Assembly (NCBI GenBank): GCA_031549115.1
Contig: JAVBQJ010000069.1
Coordinates: 1 to 13,396, forward strand
Direction: 5' to 3'
DNA length: 13,396 nucleotides
From: JAVBQJ01 sp031549115
GTDB lineage: Bacteria; Verrucomicrobiota; Lentisphaeria; Victivallales; Victivallaceae
The translations under genes and the position numbers were made by a program. The notes under the pieces are model-generated. The model ran no database searches. It was not told the origin of the DNA and saw only the letters and a program-made list of their open reading frames with translations. Below are positions 1 to 7,238 of this stretch, in pieces; position 1 is the first letter of the stretch, and the number at the start of each line of letters is the position of its first letter.

Positions 1-53
1 ATCAGCTTGACAATCTGCGCCAGCACGGACATAGTATCTTTTGATGGGTTCAC
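1..53 (-). CDS. Possible IS4-type transposase, 5' tip only
   Basis: The reverse strand opens with a GTG codon at 53-51, preceded by a GAGG ribosome site (62-65) with an 8-base spacer. It runs open off the left edge for 17 codons and reads MNPSKDTMSVLAQIVKL. The pattern Met-Asn, a few polar residues, then Ser/Thr-Val-Leu/Phe-x-Gln-Ile/Leu-Val-x-Leu resembles the N-terminus of IS4-family transposases (DUF4372-like start). An ATG at 32-30 is a second possible start but lacks a ribosome site. The hairpin around the start also fits an insertion-sequence gene. If this is right, the outer end of the element lies somewhere between about 90 and 140. The identity rests on very few residues; any divergent gene is possible. 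Confidence 0.4.
   Translation of the reverse strand, partial: MNPSKDTMSVLAQIVKL
7..35 (+). promoter_or_regulatory. Possible outward sigma70-type promoter
   Basis: A perfect -35 hexamer TTGACA (7-12) is followed after 17 bases by CATAGT (30-35), which matches four of six positions of the -10 consensus. It points rightward out of the presumed insertion sequence towards the ATPase operon. The start would be near 42, so the transcript would begin with the 43-102 hairpin. The call rests on motif match only. Confidence 0.25.
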
Positions 54-102
54 GATTTTTACCTCGGTTTTTTAGTCGAAGCAAAGGTAGCGTGAACCCA
101 TC
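43..102. repeat. 12-bp inverted repeat around the transposase start
   Basis: GATGGGTTCACG (43-54) is perfectly complementary to CGTGAACCCATC (91-102). Inside it TACCT (60-64) can pair with AGGTA (85-89). Outside it CTTGACAA (6-13) can pair with TTGTCAAG (106-113). On the - strand the structure covers both the GTG start (53-51) and most of the GAGG ribosome site (65-62) of the partial gene, so long transcripts entering from outside would fold it shut. On the + strand the stem is followed by TTTTT (103-107), so it could also act as a weak terminator, although the 36-base loop is long. Confidence 0.6.
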
Positions 103-148
103 TTTTTGTCAAGTTTTCAGATCTTTATGGGATGGCTGTGATTTTAAA

Positions 149-176
149 TTGCAAATTGCCGTTTCCATGCTATATT
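149..176 (+). promoter_or_regulatory. Candidate promoter of the ATPase operon
   Basis: TTGCAA (149-154) and TATATT (171-176) stand 16 bases apart in an AT-rich stretch that contrasts with the GC-rich genes. Transcription would begin around 183, leaving a leader of about 40 bases before the atpE start at 224. This is a reading by eye, and other AT-rich hexamers nearby (for example TAAAAT at 190-195) cannot be excluded. Confidence 0.35.
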
Positions 177-223
177 GGCTGGAAACGTTTAAAATAATTT
201 TCTCACGCGCCGGGAGGTTGATC

Positions 224-844
224 ATGGCGGAACATCTGCAGGGATTGCTCAATAAAATTCAGGAAGAGGGCTTGAAAAAAGCCGAAGCGGAGAAGGAGTC
301 GATCCTGTCCGCCGCCCGGGCGCAGGCAAAGGACATCGTCGCCAAAGCCAACGCCGAAGCCGATGAGATCCGGCACCGCGCCGAAGGCGATGCCGCCGGC
401 CTGCAAGGCCGCGCCGAAAGCGCGGTGCGTCAGGCGGCGCGCGACGTGATCCTGGCGCTGGAAGCCGAGCTGAAGCAACGGATGGGCGCCATCCTGGAGC
501 ATGGCGCGGCGGAAGCGATGTCGCCGGAAACCATGACCCAGATGCTGCTGGCGATTACCCAGGCCTACAAGGCGAATCCGGCGAATTTCGGCGCCGACGA
601 CCTGAAGGTCCTTCTCAACCCGGCGCAGCTGGACAAGCTGGACAAGCAGCTGAAAGGCGCGCTCGAATCCAGTTTCCGGATGAAGGCGGAAGTGTTCGCC
701 GACCGCGGCATCAAGGGCGGCTTCAAGGTCGGCTTCGCCGGCGGCGACGTCTACTTCGACTGCACCGATCAGGCAGTGGCCGCATTGTTGTCCGATTACC
801 TGAGTCCGAAACTGGCGGCGCTTCTGAACACCGCCGAAAAATAA
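224..844 (+). CDS. atpE: V-type ATP synthase subunit E
   Basis: Peripheral-stalk subunit of the V/A-type ATPase. It is a long helix that ties the catalytic A3B3 head to the membrane stator (subunit I). The 206-residue product has the expected layout: residues about 8-75 are a charged, alanine-rich coiled coil (EEGLKKAEAEKESIL, then many Ala/Glu/Arg repeats), and residues about 100-200 form a compact domain ending KLAALLNTAEK. The start at 224 is chosen because GGGAGG (212-217) lies 6 bases upstream. The frame stays open leftward to 41, but that extension crosses the promoter region and has no E-family character. It is the first gene of the operon, with 15 bases to the next gene. Its usual stalk partner (G/H) is not encoded nearby. 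Recognition is from family pattern. Confidence 0.9.
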   Translation: MAEHLQGLLNKIQEEGLKKAEAEKESILSAARAQAKDIVAKANAEADEIRHRAEGDAAGLQGRAESAVRQAARDVILALEAELKQRMGAILEHGAAEAMSPETMTQMLLAITQAYKANPANFGADDLKVLLNPAQLDKLDKQLKGALESSFRMKAEVFADRGIKGGFKVGFAGGDVYFDCTDQAVAALLSDYLSPKLAALLNTAEK

Positions 845-859
845 GGCGGCCGAGCGCGT

Positions 860-1402
860 ATGGACTACTACTTCCTGATCAGTTCGCTGCCGAATTTGCG
901 CTTCGAAGACGCTCCTCCGCTGACGGCGGAGAGTTTCGATGCCATGGTCCGCGCCGAGCTTACCGACCCGGACCGGATGATTTACGATGCGGCCCGACTG
1001 GAGCCGGATCTGTCCGAAACCTTATCCCCCGATTCCGCCGCCTGGCGCTTCATGGTCTGGGAGACCCAGTTGCGCAACACGCTGGCGCTGCGGCGCCAGA
1101 CCGATCTGCGCCTGCCCCCGGCCGTCCAGGAGCGTGACTGCCCCGACCTGGTGGCGGACATTCCGGAAAATGCCAACCGCGCGCTGCAGGCGGACACGCC
1201 GCTGGAAGCGGCGCGCGCCCTCGATCTGATGCGTTGGAATCAATTGGAATCGTTGACCGTGATGCACCCGTTCGATGTCGATTTTCTCTGCGTGTACAAA
1301 CTGAAGCTGGCGCTGTTGGCGAAATGGCAGCCGCGGCAGCCGGAAGCCGGGAAAAAGAATTTCGACGCCTGTCTGGAAAAAATTGAAAAAATGAATGTAT
1401 AA
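860..1402 (+). CDS. DUF2764 family protein of the V-ATPase operon
   Basis: A 180-residue soluble protein starting MDYYFLISSLPNLRF, the hallmark N-terminus of DUF2764 proteins (Tyr-Tyr-x-Leu-x-x-Ser-Leu-Pro). Members sit between atpE and atpA in Chlamydiae, spirochaetes and Bacteroidetes. No signal peptide or membrane segment is visible; the C-terminal half is helical, with HPFDVDFLCVYKLKLALLAKW and a lysine-rich tail. Position and helical content suggest it fills the place of subunit C/d, the socket linking the rotor to the ring, but that is inference. At 180 residues it seems short compared with the members I recall, and I see no frameshift that would explain this. The ribosome site is weak (AAGG at 843-846), so translation may be coupled to atpE 15 bases upstream. 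Confidence 0.8.
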   Translation: MDYYFLISSLPNLRFEDAPPLTAESFDAMVRAELTDPDRMIYDAARLEPDLSETLSPDSAAWRFMVWETQLRNTLALRRQTDLRLPPAVQERDCPDLVADIPENANRALQADTPLEAARALDLMRWNQLESLTVMHPFDVDFLCVYKLKLALLAKWQPRQPEAGKKNFDACLEKIEKMNV

Positions 1403-1416
1403 GGAGATGCGTAGCG

Positions 1417-3156
1417 ATGTTGTCCAATACCAACCATGGTAAGATCGTCGGCGTCAACGGGAATCTGGTGACCGTGGAATTCACCGACCGGGTCACGCAA
1501 AACGAGGTGGCCTACATCCATTTGGGCGATCAGAAGCTCAAATGCGAAGTCATCCGGGTGCGCGGCAGCCGGGCCGACATGCAGGTGTTCGAAAGCACCA
1601 ACGACCTGAAAATCGGCGACGAAGTGAATTTCACCACCGAGCTATTGAGTGTCGAACTCGGCCCCGGATTGCTGGCCAAGGTGTTCGACGGCCTGCAGAA
1701 TCCGCTGCCGGACCTGGCGAAAGCGACCGGATTCTTTTTGCAGCGCGGCGTCTATCTGCCGCCGCTGGATATGAATTCGAGCTGGAAGTTCACGCCGACG
1801 GCCAAGCCGGGCGACCGCCTGCAAGCCGGCGACCGGATCGGCTGGGTTCCCGAAGGCAGCTTCACCCATCACATCATGCTGCCGTTTTCGTGGAGCGGCG
1901 AATGGCAATTGACCGGGATCAGCCCGGCCGGGACCTATCCGTTGCGCGAACCGGTGGCGCGGGTCAAAAATGCCGCCGGCGAAGCGCGCGACGTGATGAT
2001 GACGCAGAGCTGGCCGGTCAAAGTGCCGATCCGCAACTATCAGGAAAAGCTGCTGCCGGTCGAAACACTGGTGATGCAGGTCCGCAGCATCGATACCTTT
2101 TTCCCGGTCGCCACCGGCGGTACATTTTGTACACCGGGACCTTTCGGCGCCGGCAAGACCGTGCTGCAGCACGCGATGAGCCAGCACGCCGAGGTCGATA
2201 TCGTGGTGATCGCGGCCTGCGGCGAACGCGCCGGCGAAGTGGTGGAAATCCTCCGTGAGTTTCCGGAGCTGGTCGACCCCAAGACCGGCAAGTCGCTGAT
2301 GGAACGTTCGGTCATCATCTGCAACACCAGCTCGATGCCGGTGGCGGCGCGCGAAGCTTCGGTTTACACCGCGGTGACCATCGCCGAATATTATCGCCAG
2401 ATGGGGCTCAACTGCCTGCTGCTGGCCGACTCCACTTCGCGCTGGGCGCAGGCGCTGCGCGAAATGTCCGGCCGCCTCGAGGAAATCCCGGGCGACGAAG
2501 CCTTCCCGGCCTATCTGGAAAGCCGCATCGCCGACTTCTACGAACGCGCCGGTCTGGTGCAGTTGGCGAGCGGCGAAACCGGTTCGGTGACCATCGGCGG
2601 ATCCGTCAGCCCCGCCGGCGGCAACTTCGAGGAGCCGGTGACGCAGGCGACGCTGAAGGTGGTCGGCGCCTTCCTCGGGCTGTCGCGCGAACGCTCCGAC
2701 GCCCGCCGTTATCCGGCGATCAACCCGTTGGACAGCTGGAGTCACTACCAGAGCGTGGTGGATGCGAAAAAACTGGAATCCGCCCGGAACATCCTGCGCC
2801 GCGGCAACGAAGTCATGCAGATGATGAAGGTGATCGGCGAAGACGGCACCACGCTGGACGACTTCCAGCTGTACTTGAAAAGTGAATTTCTCGACTACGT
2901 GTACCTGCAGCAGAACACCTTCGACGATGTCGACGGCGCCACCTCGGCGGAGCGGCAGCGTTACATGTTCGACAAGGTTTCCGGCGTGCTGGAAGCGGTG
3001 TTCGAATTCACCGACAAAGACCAGGCGCGGGTGTGGTTCCTCCAGTTGCGCCAGACCTTCATCGACTGGAATTACCTGGCGATGGACGGCAAGGAATTCG
3101 CCGCGCAGGAAAAAGTGATCGACGCCAAAATCCAGGAGCACCTGAAGAATGCGTAA
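1417..3156 (+). CDS. atpA: V-type ATP synthase catalytic subunit A
   Basis: Catalytic nucleotide-binding subunit of the A3B3 head; it hydrolyses or makes ATP. The 579-residue length is normal for the family. Residues 1-70 form the beta-barrel start (GKIVGVNGNLVTVEF). The non-homologous insert follows (about 110-190, with Gly-Trp-Val-Pro-Glu-Gly). The P-loop is GPFGAGKT at 241-248 with Lys247, the GER motif with the presumed catalytic Glu is at 269-271, and the Walker B region LLLADSTSRW is at 334-343, followed by MSGRLEEIPGDEAFPAYL. The start at 1417 follows AAGGAG (1401-1406), which overlaps the stop of the previous gene. Its 3' end overlaps atpB by 8 bases. All key residues are present, so it should be active. 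Confidence 0.97.
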   Translation: MLSNTNHGKIVGVNGNLVTVEFTDRVTQNEVAYIHLGDQKLKCEVIRVRGSRADMQVFESTNDLKIGDEVNFTTELLSVELGPGLLAKVFDGLQNPLPDLAKATGFFLQRGVYLPPLDMNSSWKFTPTAKPGDRLQAGDRIGWVPEGSFTHHIMLPFSWSGEWQLTGISPAGTYPLREPVARVKNAAGEARDVMMTQSWPVKVPIRNYQEKLLPVETLVMQVRSIDTFFPVATGGTFCTPGPFGAGKTVLQHAMSQHAEVDIVVIAACGERAGEVVEILREFPELVDPKTGKSLMERSVIICNTSSMPVAAREASVYTAVTIAEYYRQMGLNCLLLADSTSRWAQALREMSGRLEEIPGDEAFPAYLESRIADFYERAGLVQLASGETGSVTIGGSVSPAGGNFEEPVTQATLKVVGAFLGLSRERSDARRYPAINPLDSWSHYQSVVDAKKLESARNILRRGNEVMQMMKVIGEDGTTLDDFQLYLKSEFLDYVYLQQNTFDDVDGATSAERQRYMFDKVSGVLEAVFEFTDKDQARVWFLQLRQTFIDWNYLAMDGKEFAAQEKVIDAKIQEHLKNA

Positions 3157-4459
3157 AGTTTATCATAAAATCATTCAAATCGTCGGCAACGTGATCTGCG
3201 TGGAAGCCGAAAACGTCAGCTACAACGAACTCGCCGAGGTCAAATCCGCCCGGGGAATGTCACTGGCGCGGGTGATCCGCCTGCTGGACAGCAAGGTCTA
3301 TTTGCAGGTGTTCGCCGGGTCGCGCGGCGTCAGTACCGGCGACGAAATCCGCTTCCTCGGCCGCCCGATGCAGGTGTCCAAATCCGAAGATCTGCTCGGC
3401 CGGGTATTCAACGGCCGCGGCGAACCCCGCGACCACCGTCCGCCGATCGCCAAGGATCTGATCGAGATCGGCGGCCCGTCGGTCAATCCGGCCAAGCGTA
3501 TCATCCCGCGCAAGATGATCCGTACCGGGATTCCGATGATCGACGTGTTCAATTCGCTGGTCGAATCGCAAAAACTGCCGATCTTTTCGGTCGCCGGCGA
3601 ACCGTACAACCAGCTGCTGGCACGGATCGCGCTGCAGGCCGAAGTCGACGTGATCATCCTCGGCGGCATGGGCCTCAAGTACGACGACTATCTGTATTTC
3701 CGCAATACCCTCGACGCCCAGGGGGCGCTGTCGCGCACGGTGATGTTCGTGCACACCGCCAGCGACCCGGTGGTGGAGTGTCTGCTGGTGCCGGACATGG
3801 CGCTGGCGGTGGCGGAGAGCTACGCGCTGAACGGCAAACGGGTGCTGGTGCTGCTGACCGATATGACCAACTTCGCCGACGCGATGAAGGAAATTTCGAT
3901 TACCATGGACCAGATCCCGGCCAACCGCGGCTACCCCGGCGACCTTTACAGCCAGCTGGCGTCGCGTTATGAAAAGGCGGTCGACTTCGACGACGCCGGT
4001 TCGATCACGATTCTGGCGGTGACGACGATGCCGGGCGACGACGTGACCCACCCGGTGCCGGACAACACCGGCTACATCACCGAAGGGCAGTTCTATTTGC
4101 GCAACGGCCGCATCGAGCCGTTCGGTTCGCTGAGCCGCCTGAAGCAGCAGGTGAACTCGAAAACGCGCGACGACCACCGTACGGTGATGGACGCGATGAT
4201 CCGCTTGTACGCGGACTACAAGAACACACTGGAAAAGCAGTCGATGGGTTTCCAGATGACCAACTGGGACAAGAAGCTGTTGAAGTACGGCAAATTGTTC
4301 GAGCAGCGGATGATGGATCTGTCGGTGAATATCCCGTTGGAGGAGGCGTTGGATCTGGGCTGGAAGACGCTGGCGGAGTGCTTCGAACCGGCGGAAACCT
4401 CGATCAAGTCGGATTTGTTGAAGAAGTTCTGGCCGAAACACGAAGAATTGCCGCAGTAA
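3149..4459 (+). CDS. atpB: V-type ATP synthase subunit B
   Basis: Non-catalytic nucleotide-site subunit of the A3B3 head, alternating with subunit A. It has 436 residues, slightly under the usual B length. Where catalytic subunits have a P-loop it reads IFSVAGEPYNQLLARI (145-160), without the Gly-Lys-Thr signature, as expected for B. Other family blocks are LLTDMTNFADAMKEIS, QIPANRGYPGDLYSQLASRYE, and GDDVTHPVPDNTGYITEGQ near residue 300. The ATG at 3149 lies within the last codons of atpA (8-base overlap), which implies translational coupling and near-equal expression of A and B. It is followed after 27 bases by atpD. No damage is seen. Confidence 0.96.
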   Translation: MRKVYHKIIQIVGNVICVEAENVSYNELAEVKSARGMSLARVIRLLDSKVYLQVFAGSRGVSTGDEIRFLGRPMQVSKSEDLLGRVFNGRGEPRDHRPPIAKDLIEIGGPSVNPAKRIIPRKMIRTGIPMIDVFNSLVESQKLPIFSVAGEPYNQLLARIALQAEVDVIILGGMGLKYDDYLYFRNTLDAQGALSRTVMFVHTASDPVVECLLVPDMALAVAESYALNGKRVLVLLTDMTNFADAMKEISITMDQIPANRGYPGDLYSQLASRYEKAVDFDDAGSITILAVTTMPGDDVTHPVPDNTGYITEGQFYLRNGRIEPFGSLSRLKQQVNSKTRDDHRTVMDAMIRLYADYKNTLEKQSMGFQMTNWDKKLLKYGKLFEQRMMDLSVNIPLEEALDLGWKTLAECFEPAETSIKSDLLKKFWPKHEELPQ

Positions 4460-4486
4460 CATCCGGCGCCGACGGAGAAAAGATAC

Positions 4487-5095
4487 ATGGCCAAAATAAA
4501 ATTAACCAAAACGCAGCTCAAACTCGAGCAGGACGCGCTGAAACAGTTCCAGCGTTTCCTGCCGACATTGCAGCTCAAAAAGCAGCAGCTGCAGATGGAG
4601 CTGCGCCTGAGCTCCGAGCGGATGCGGCGGCAATTGGAGGAGACGGCGACGCTGCAGACGGCGCTGGACCGCTGGATTGCGCTTTTCGGCGACGAAACGC
4701 TGACGGAGGCGGCGGCGAAACTGCTGCACTTCAAAGGTGTCCGCACCAGCGAAAGCAACATCGCCGGAATTACGGTGCCGTTGTACGAGGGGGTCGACTT
4801 CGTGGTGGAGGCCTACGATCTCTTTGTCTCCGACTGGGCACTGGACAGCTGCATCGACGCGTTGAAGCGGATGATCGAGCTGCGCTGCGCCTACCGGGTA
4901 CTGGAAGAGCAATACCGGCTGCTGGACCAGGAGCTGGCCACCACCACACAGCGGGTAAACCTGTTTGAAAAGGTGAAGATCCCCGAATGCCGCGACAACA
5001 TCCGGCGCATCCGTATTTACCTGAGCGACCAGGAGACGGCGGCGGTGGTGCGTTCGAAGCTGGCCAAAACCAAAACGATGGAGGGAGCGGCATGA
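4487..5095 (+). CDS. atpD: V-type ATP synthase subunit D
   Basis: Central rotor stalk of the V/A-ATPase. Its two long helices form a coiled coil inside the A3B3 head and pass rotation to the K ring. The 202-residue product begins MAKIKLTKTQLKLEQDAL, the typical Leu-Thr-Lys-x-x-Leu start. It has a helical N-terminal arm (to about residue 75), a short middle domain, and the conserved C-terminal arm TTQRVNLFEKVKIPE (153-167) followed by IRRIRIYLSD. GGAG (4474-4477) precedes the ATG. Its TGA stop overlaps the next start as ATGA (5092-5095). Subunit F, which normally caps D, is not encoded in the window. Confidence 0.93.
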   Translation: MAKIKLTKTQLKLEQDALKQFQRFLPTLQLKKQQLQMELRLSSERMRRQLEETATLQTALDRWIALFGDETLTEAAAKLLHFKGVRTSESNIAGITVPLYEGVDFVVEAYDLFVSDWALDSCIDALKRMIELRCAYRVLEEQYRLLDQELATTTQRVNLFEKVKIPECRDNIRRIRIYLSDQETAAVVRSKLAKTKTMEGAA

Positions 5096-6861
5096 TCGTA
5101 CCGATGAAAAAAATTACGCTCCTCTGCCTCGGGAGCGAGCGGGCAAACGCGTTGAATGCGCTGCTGGGTCTGGGCGTGATGCATCTGTCCAGCCGGATTA
5201 CCGGAGAGGCGGGGGACCGCCAGGCGGTGAAGACGCGCCTGGAAAATCTGCACCGGGTGATCGGGATTCTGGGGTCGCGCGAGCGCGGCGAACAGCAATT
5301 GCCGCTGAAGCTGGAGGGGCGCGAACTGGCGGATTACGCGCAGACGGTGCTTCAAGGGCGCGACGAACTGACCAAGTCGTTGCACGCGCTGGAAGCCGAA
5401 GCGGAGCTCCTGACCAGTTGGGGGGATTTCGACTGGCAGCAGCTGCATGAGCTGCAGCGGCAGGGAGTACACGTCTACTTGTGCGAGTCTTCGGAGGCCG
5501 AACTGAAAAAGTACAAACAGGATCCGGAAATCGAACTGGTACATGAATTCTGGTGGCGCGAGAATAAAGTCGGTTACGCGGTGGTGACGCTGAAGAATCT
5601 GGAATCGCAGAACCTGCCGTTGGCGTTCCTGCCGGAAAAGCGCCTGGCGCAACTGGAAAAGAAGCGCAAGGAATATTCCGTGATGTTGATCGCGCTGGAG
5701 CACGACCTGGACGAGCTGGTGGCGTCGGTGCCGAAGTTGAAGCACTATATCTCCGAATTGCAGACCGAACACGAATTCCTGACCGCGCGCGACAGTATGG
5801 AAGAGGCGGGAGTTGTAGCGGTGCTGCATGGCTATATTCCGGCGCCGGAGGAGGAGAAAGTGCGGGAGACGGCATTGGCGGAAGGCTGGGCTCTGGAGCT
5901 CACCGATCCGGGTCCGAACGACCGGGTGCCGACACTGTTGAAATTTCCGCGCTGGGCCCGGACCGTCAAACCGCTGTTCGATTTCCTCGGGATTCTGCCG
6001 GGGTATACCGAACTGGACGTATCGGCGGGGGTGTTCGTATTTTTCTCGATTTTCTTCGGGATGATCGTCAACGATGCCGGTTACGGGCTGTTGTTCCTGG
6101 GGCTGACGCTGGTGGGGCGGCATAAATTCCGCAACAATCCCGCCGCCAAACTGCCGCTGGCGTTCATGATGCTGCTGAGCATCGTGGCGGTGGTCTGGGG
6201 GGCGCTGGGCGGGTCGTACTTCGGGTTGAGCTGGGGCGGCTTGCCGTGGCTGACCGAGGAATCGACGAAGAATCAGCATATCCAGCTGATTTGTTTCATG
6301 CTCGGGTTGACGCAGCTGACGCTGGGCCGGATGTGGCAGGCGTTTTCGCTGTGGCATTGGCGCAAGAGCCTGGGCCAAGTGGGTTGGATATTGATCCTGT
6401 TCGGCAACTTCATCATCGTGGTGAAGCTGCTGGGAGCGGCGGAGCTGCCGGAGTGGACGACGCCGACGATGTATTGGCTCTACGGCTCCGGATTGCTGCT
6501 GGTGGTGTTCGGGGCGGTGAACTGGCTGGATGTCGCGGATGTGTTCCAGTTCCCGTTTGCGTTGATCAACAGCTTCGTCGATTTGCTGAGCTACATCCGT
6601 TTGTTCGCGGTGGGGCTGTCGGGATTTTACATCGCGTTGAACTTCAACGAAATGGCGATCGGGTTGGTGAAAAACTCGTGGTGGATGGCGATTCCGTGTA
6701 TCATCGTGATTTTCCTCGGCCACGCGTTGAACCTTTCGCTGTGTTTGATGAGCGTGCTGGTGCACGGGGTGCGGTTGAATACGCTGGAGTTTTCGAATCA
6801 CGTCGGGTTGACCTGGAGCGGCATCGAATACAAACCGCTGCGGAAAACCACCGGAAACTGA
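5092..6861 (+). CDS. atpI: V-type ATP synthase subunit I (stator, a subunit)
   Basis: Membrane stator that holds the peripheral stalk and forms the ion half-channels against the K ring. The product is 589 residues. Residues 1-300 are cytoplasmic, with a coiled-coil stretch near 180-240 (LAQLEKKRKEYSVMLIALEHDLDEL in two parts). From about 325 on there are seven to eight hydrophobic segments, starting LFDFLGILPGYTELD and FFSIFFGMIVNDAGYGL. The essential stator arginine is visible as R503 in LLSYIRLFAVGLSGFY. The start at 5092 is chosen because GAGGGAG (5081-5087) lies just upstream and the ATG overlaps the atpD stop as ATGA; an open extension further left runs inside atpD. An ATG at 5104 is a less likely alternative. 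A 377-base gap follows before atpK. Confidence 0.94.
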   Translation: MIVPMKKITLLCLGSERANALNALLGLGVMHLSSRITGEAGDRQAVKTRLENLHRVIGILGSRERGEQQLPLKLEGRELADYAQTVLQGRDELTKSLHALEAEAELLTSWGDFDWQQLHELQRQGVHVYLCESSEAELKKYKQDPEIELVHEFWWRENKVGYAVVTLKNLESQNLPLAFLPEKRLAQLEKKRKEYSVMLIALEHDLDELVASVPKLKHYISELQTEHEFLTARDSMEEAGVVAVLHGYIPAPEEEKVRETALAEGWALELTDPGPNDRVPTLLKFPRWARTVKPLFDFLGILPGYTELDVSAGVFVFFSIFFGMIVNDAGYGLLFLGLTLVGRHKFRNNPAAKLPLAFMMLLSIVAVVWGALGGSYFGLSWGGLPWLTEESTKNQHIQLICFMLGLTQLTLGRMWQAFSLWHWRKSLGQVGWILILFGNFIIVVKLLGAAELPEWTTPTMYWLYGSGLLLVVFGAVNWLDVADVFQFPFALINSFVDLLSYIRLFAVGLSGFYIALNFNEMAIGLVKNSWWMAIPCIIVIFLGHALNLSLCLMSVLVHGVRLNTLEFSNHVGLTWSGIEYKPLRKTTGN

Positions 6862-6887
6862 GAAAAATAAAATAAATTAAAAAAATA

Positions 6888-7105
6888 AAATAGAGCCGCG
6901 AAGCGGCGGTCTGCCCTCCGTCATACGGAGGCGCGGTCCAGCGGCGAATACGCTGGTCGCCCTCAGGCGGCAAAGCCGCCCGAAAGAGGGCGAAACGTAC
7001 AGCAAGCGAGCCGGGAGGCGAGCGCTTCCACCCGAGGGAGCGACGGTGCAGGGAGAGCGAAGCGATTCCCGGAACATGGAGCGAACGAGGCGCCGCACCA
7101 GCGGC
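6888..7105 (+). repeat. Structured repeat, copy A (possible RNA element)
   Basis: First of two copies (the other at 10423-10653). It begins AAATAGAGCCGC and ends GCGGC. Hairpins in order: GCCGC/GCGGC (6895-6899 with 6903-6907); CCTCCG/CGGAGG with loop TCATA (6915-6931); CCAGCG/CGCTGG (6938-6956); a two-part arm CGCCCTC/GAGGGCG (6958-6964 with 6986-6992) holding GGCGGC/GCCGCC (6966-6980) and a CGAAA bulge; CGCTTCC/GGGAGCG (7023-7042), whose loop ACCCGA can pair with CGGG at 7012-7015 as a pseudoknot; a variable arm (7051-7070); and GCCGC/GCGGC (7092-7105). An A-rich stretch precedes it, 26 bases after the atpI stop. It splits the ATPase operon. Single-base differences from copy B break every shared reading frame, so I treat it as non-coding. 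Family unknown to me. Confidence 0.8.
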
Positions 7106-7223
7106 AAAAGGGCAACGAAGGAGCGCGGCCCCGAATCAGCCGATGCAATCGGCACACTGGAGTGCGAATCGCCTCCGGAACAACAATTGTTGGGAAAATT
7201 TTTTCGATACCATAGACCAAGAT
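7106..7223 (+). other. Leader of atpK with small inverted repeats
   Basis: This stretch follows the repeat element and is not shared with its second copy. It holds GCCGAT/ATCGGC with a 3-base loop (7139-7153), a hairpin CTGGAG-GCG/CGC-CTCCGG with one bulged T (7157-7178), and the perfect palindrome CAACAATTGTTG (7181-7192), then an AT-rich run. A weak promoter-like pair TTGTTG (7187-7192) and TACCAT (7208-7213) is 15 bases apart. atpK could therefore have its own regulated transcript, but nothing here proves it. Confidence 0.4.
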
Positions 7224-7238
7224 AAGGAGACAGGGAAA

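Noticed and set aside
41..223. In-frame leftward extension of atpE by 61 codons
   Set aside because: It crosses the hairpin and promoter region, has no E-subunit character, and GGGAGG at 212-217 clearly serves the ATG at 224.
1642..3141. Long open frames on the opposite strand of atpA, and likewise opposite atpB (3260-4462) and atpI (5017-6801)
   Set aside because: They are antisense shadows caused by GC-rich third positions. The predicted proteins are His/Arg/Gln-rich with no family pattern, while the + strand genes are certain.
4987..5091. Open extension of atpI upstream of 5092
   Set aside because: It lies inside atpD in another frame. The GAGGGAG site and the ATGA overlap mark 5092 as the start.
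6888..7105. Repeat element as a HEARO/IscB omega-RNA, group I/II intron or CRISPR-related RNA
   Set aside because: No HNH, IscB, reverse transcriptase or Cas gene is nearby, no direct-repeat array is present, and I could not match the helices to the remembered folds. A covariance search could reopen this.
7157..7178. tRNA T-arm-like sequence (TGCGAAT loop) upstream of atpK
   Set aside because: The T-stem would have mismatches and there is no acceptor stem, anticodon arm or CCA. A simple bulged hairpin explains it better.
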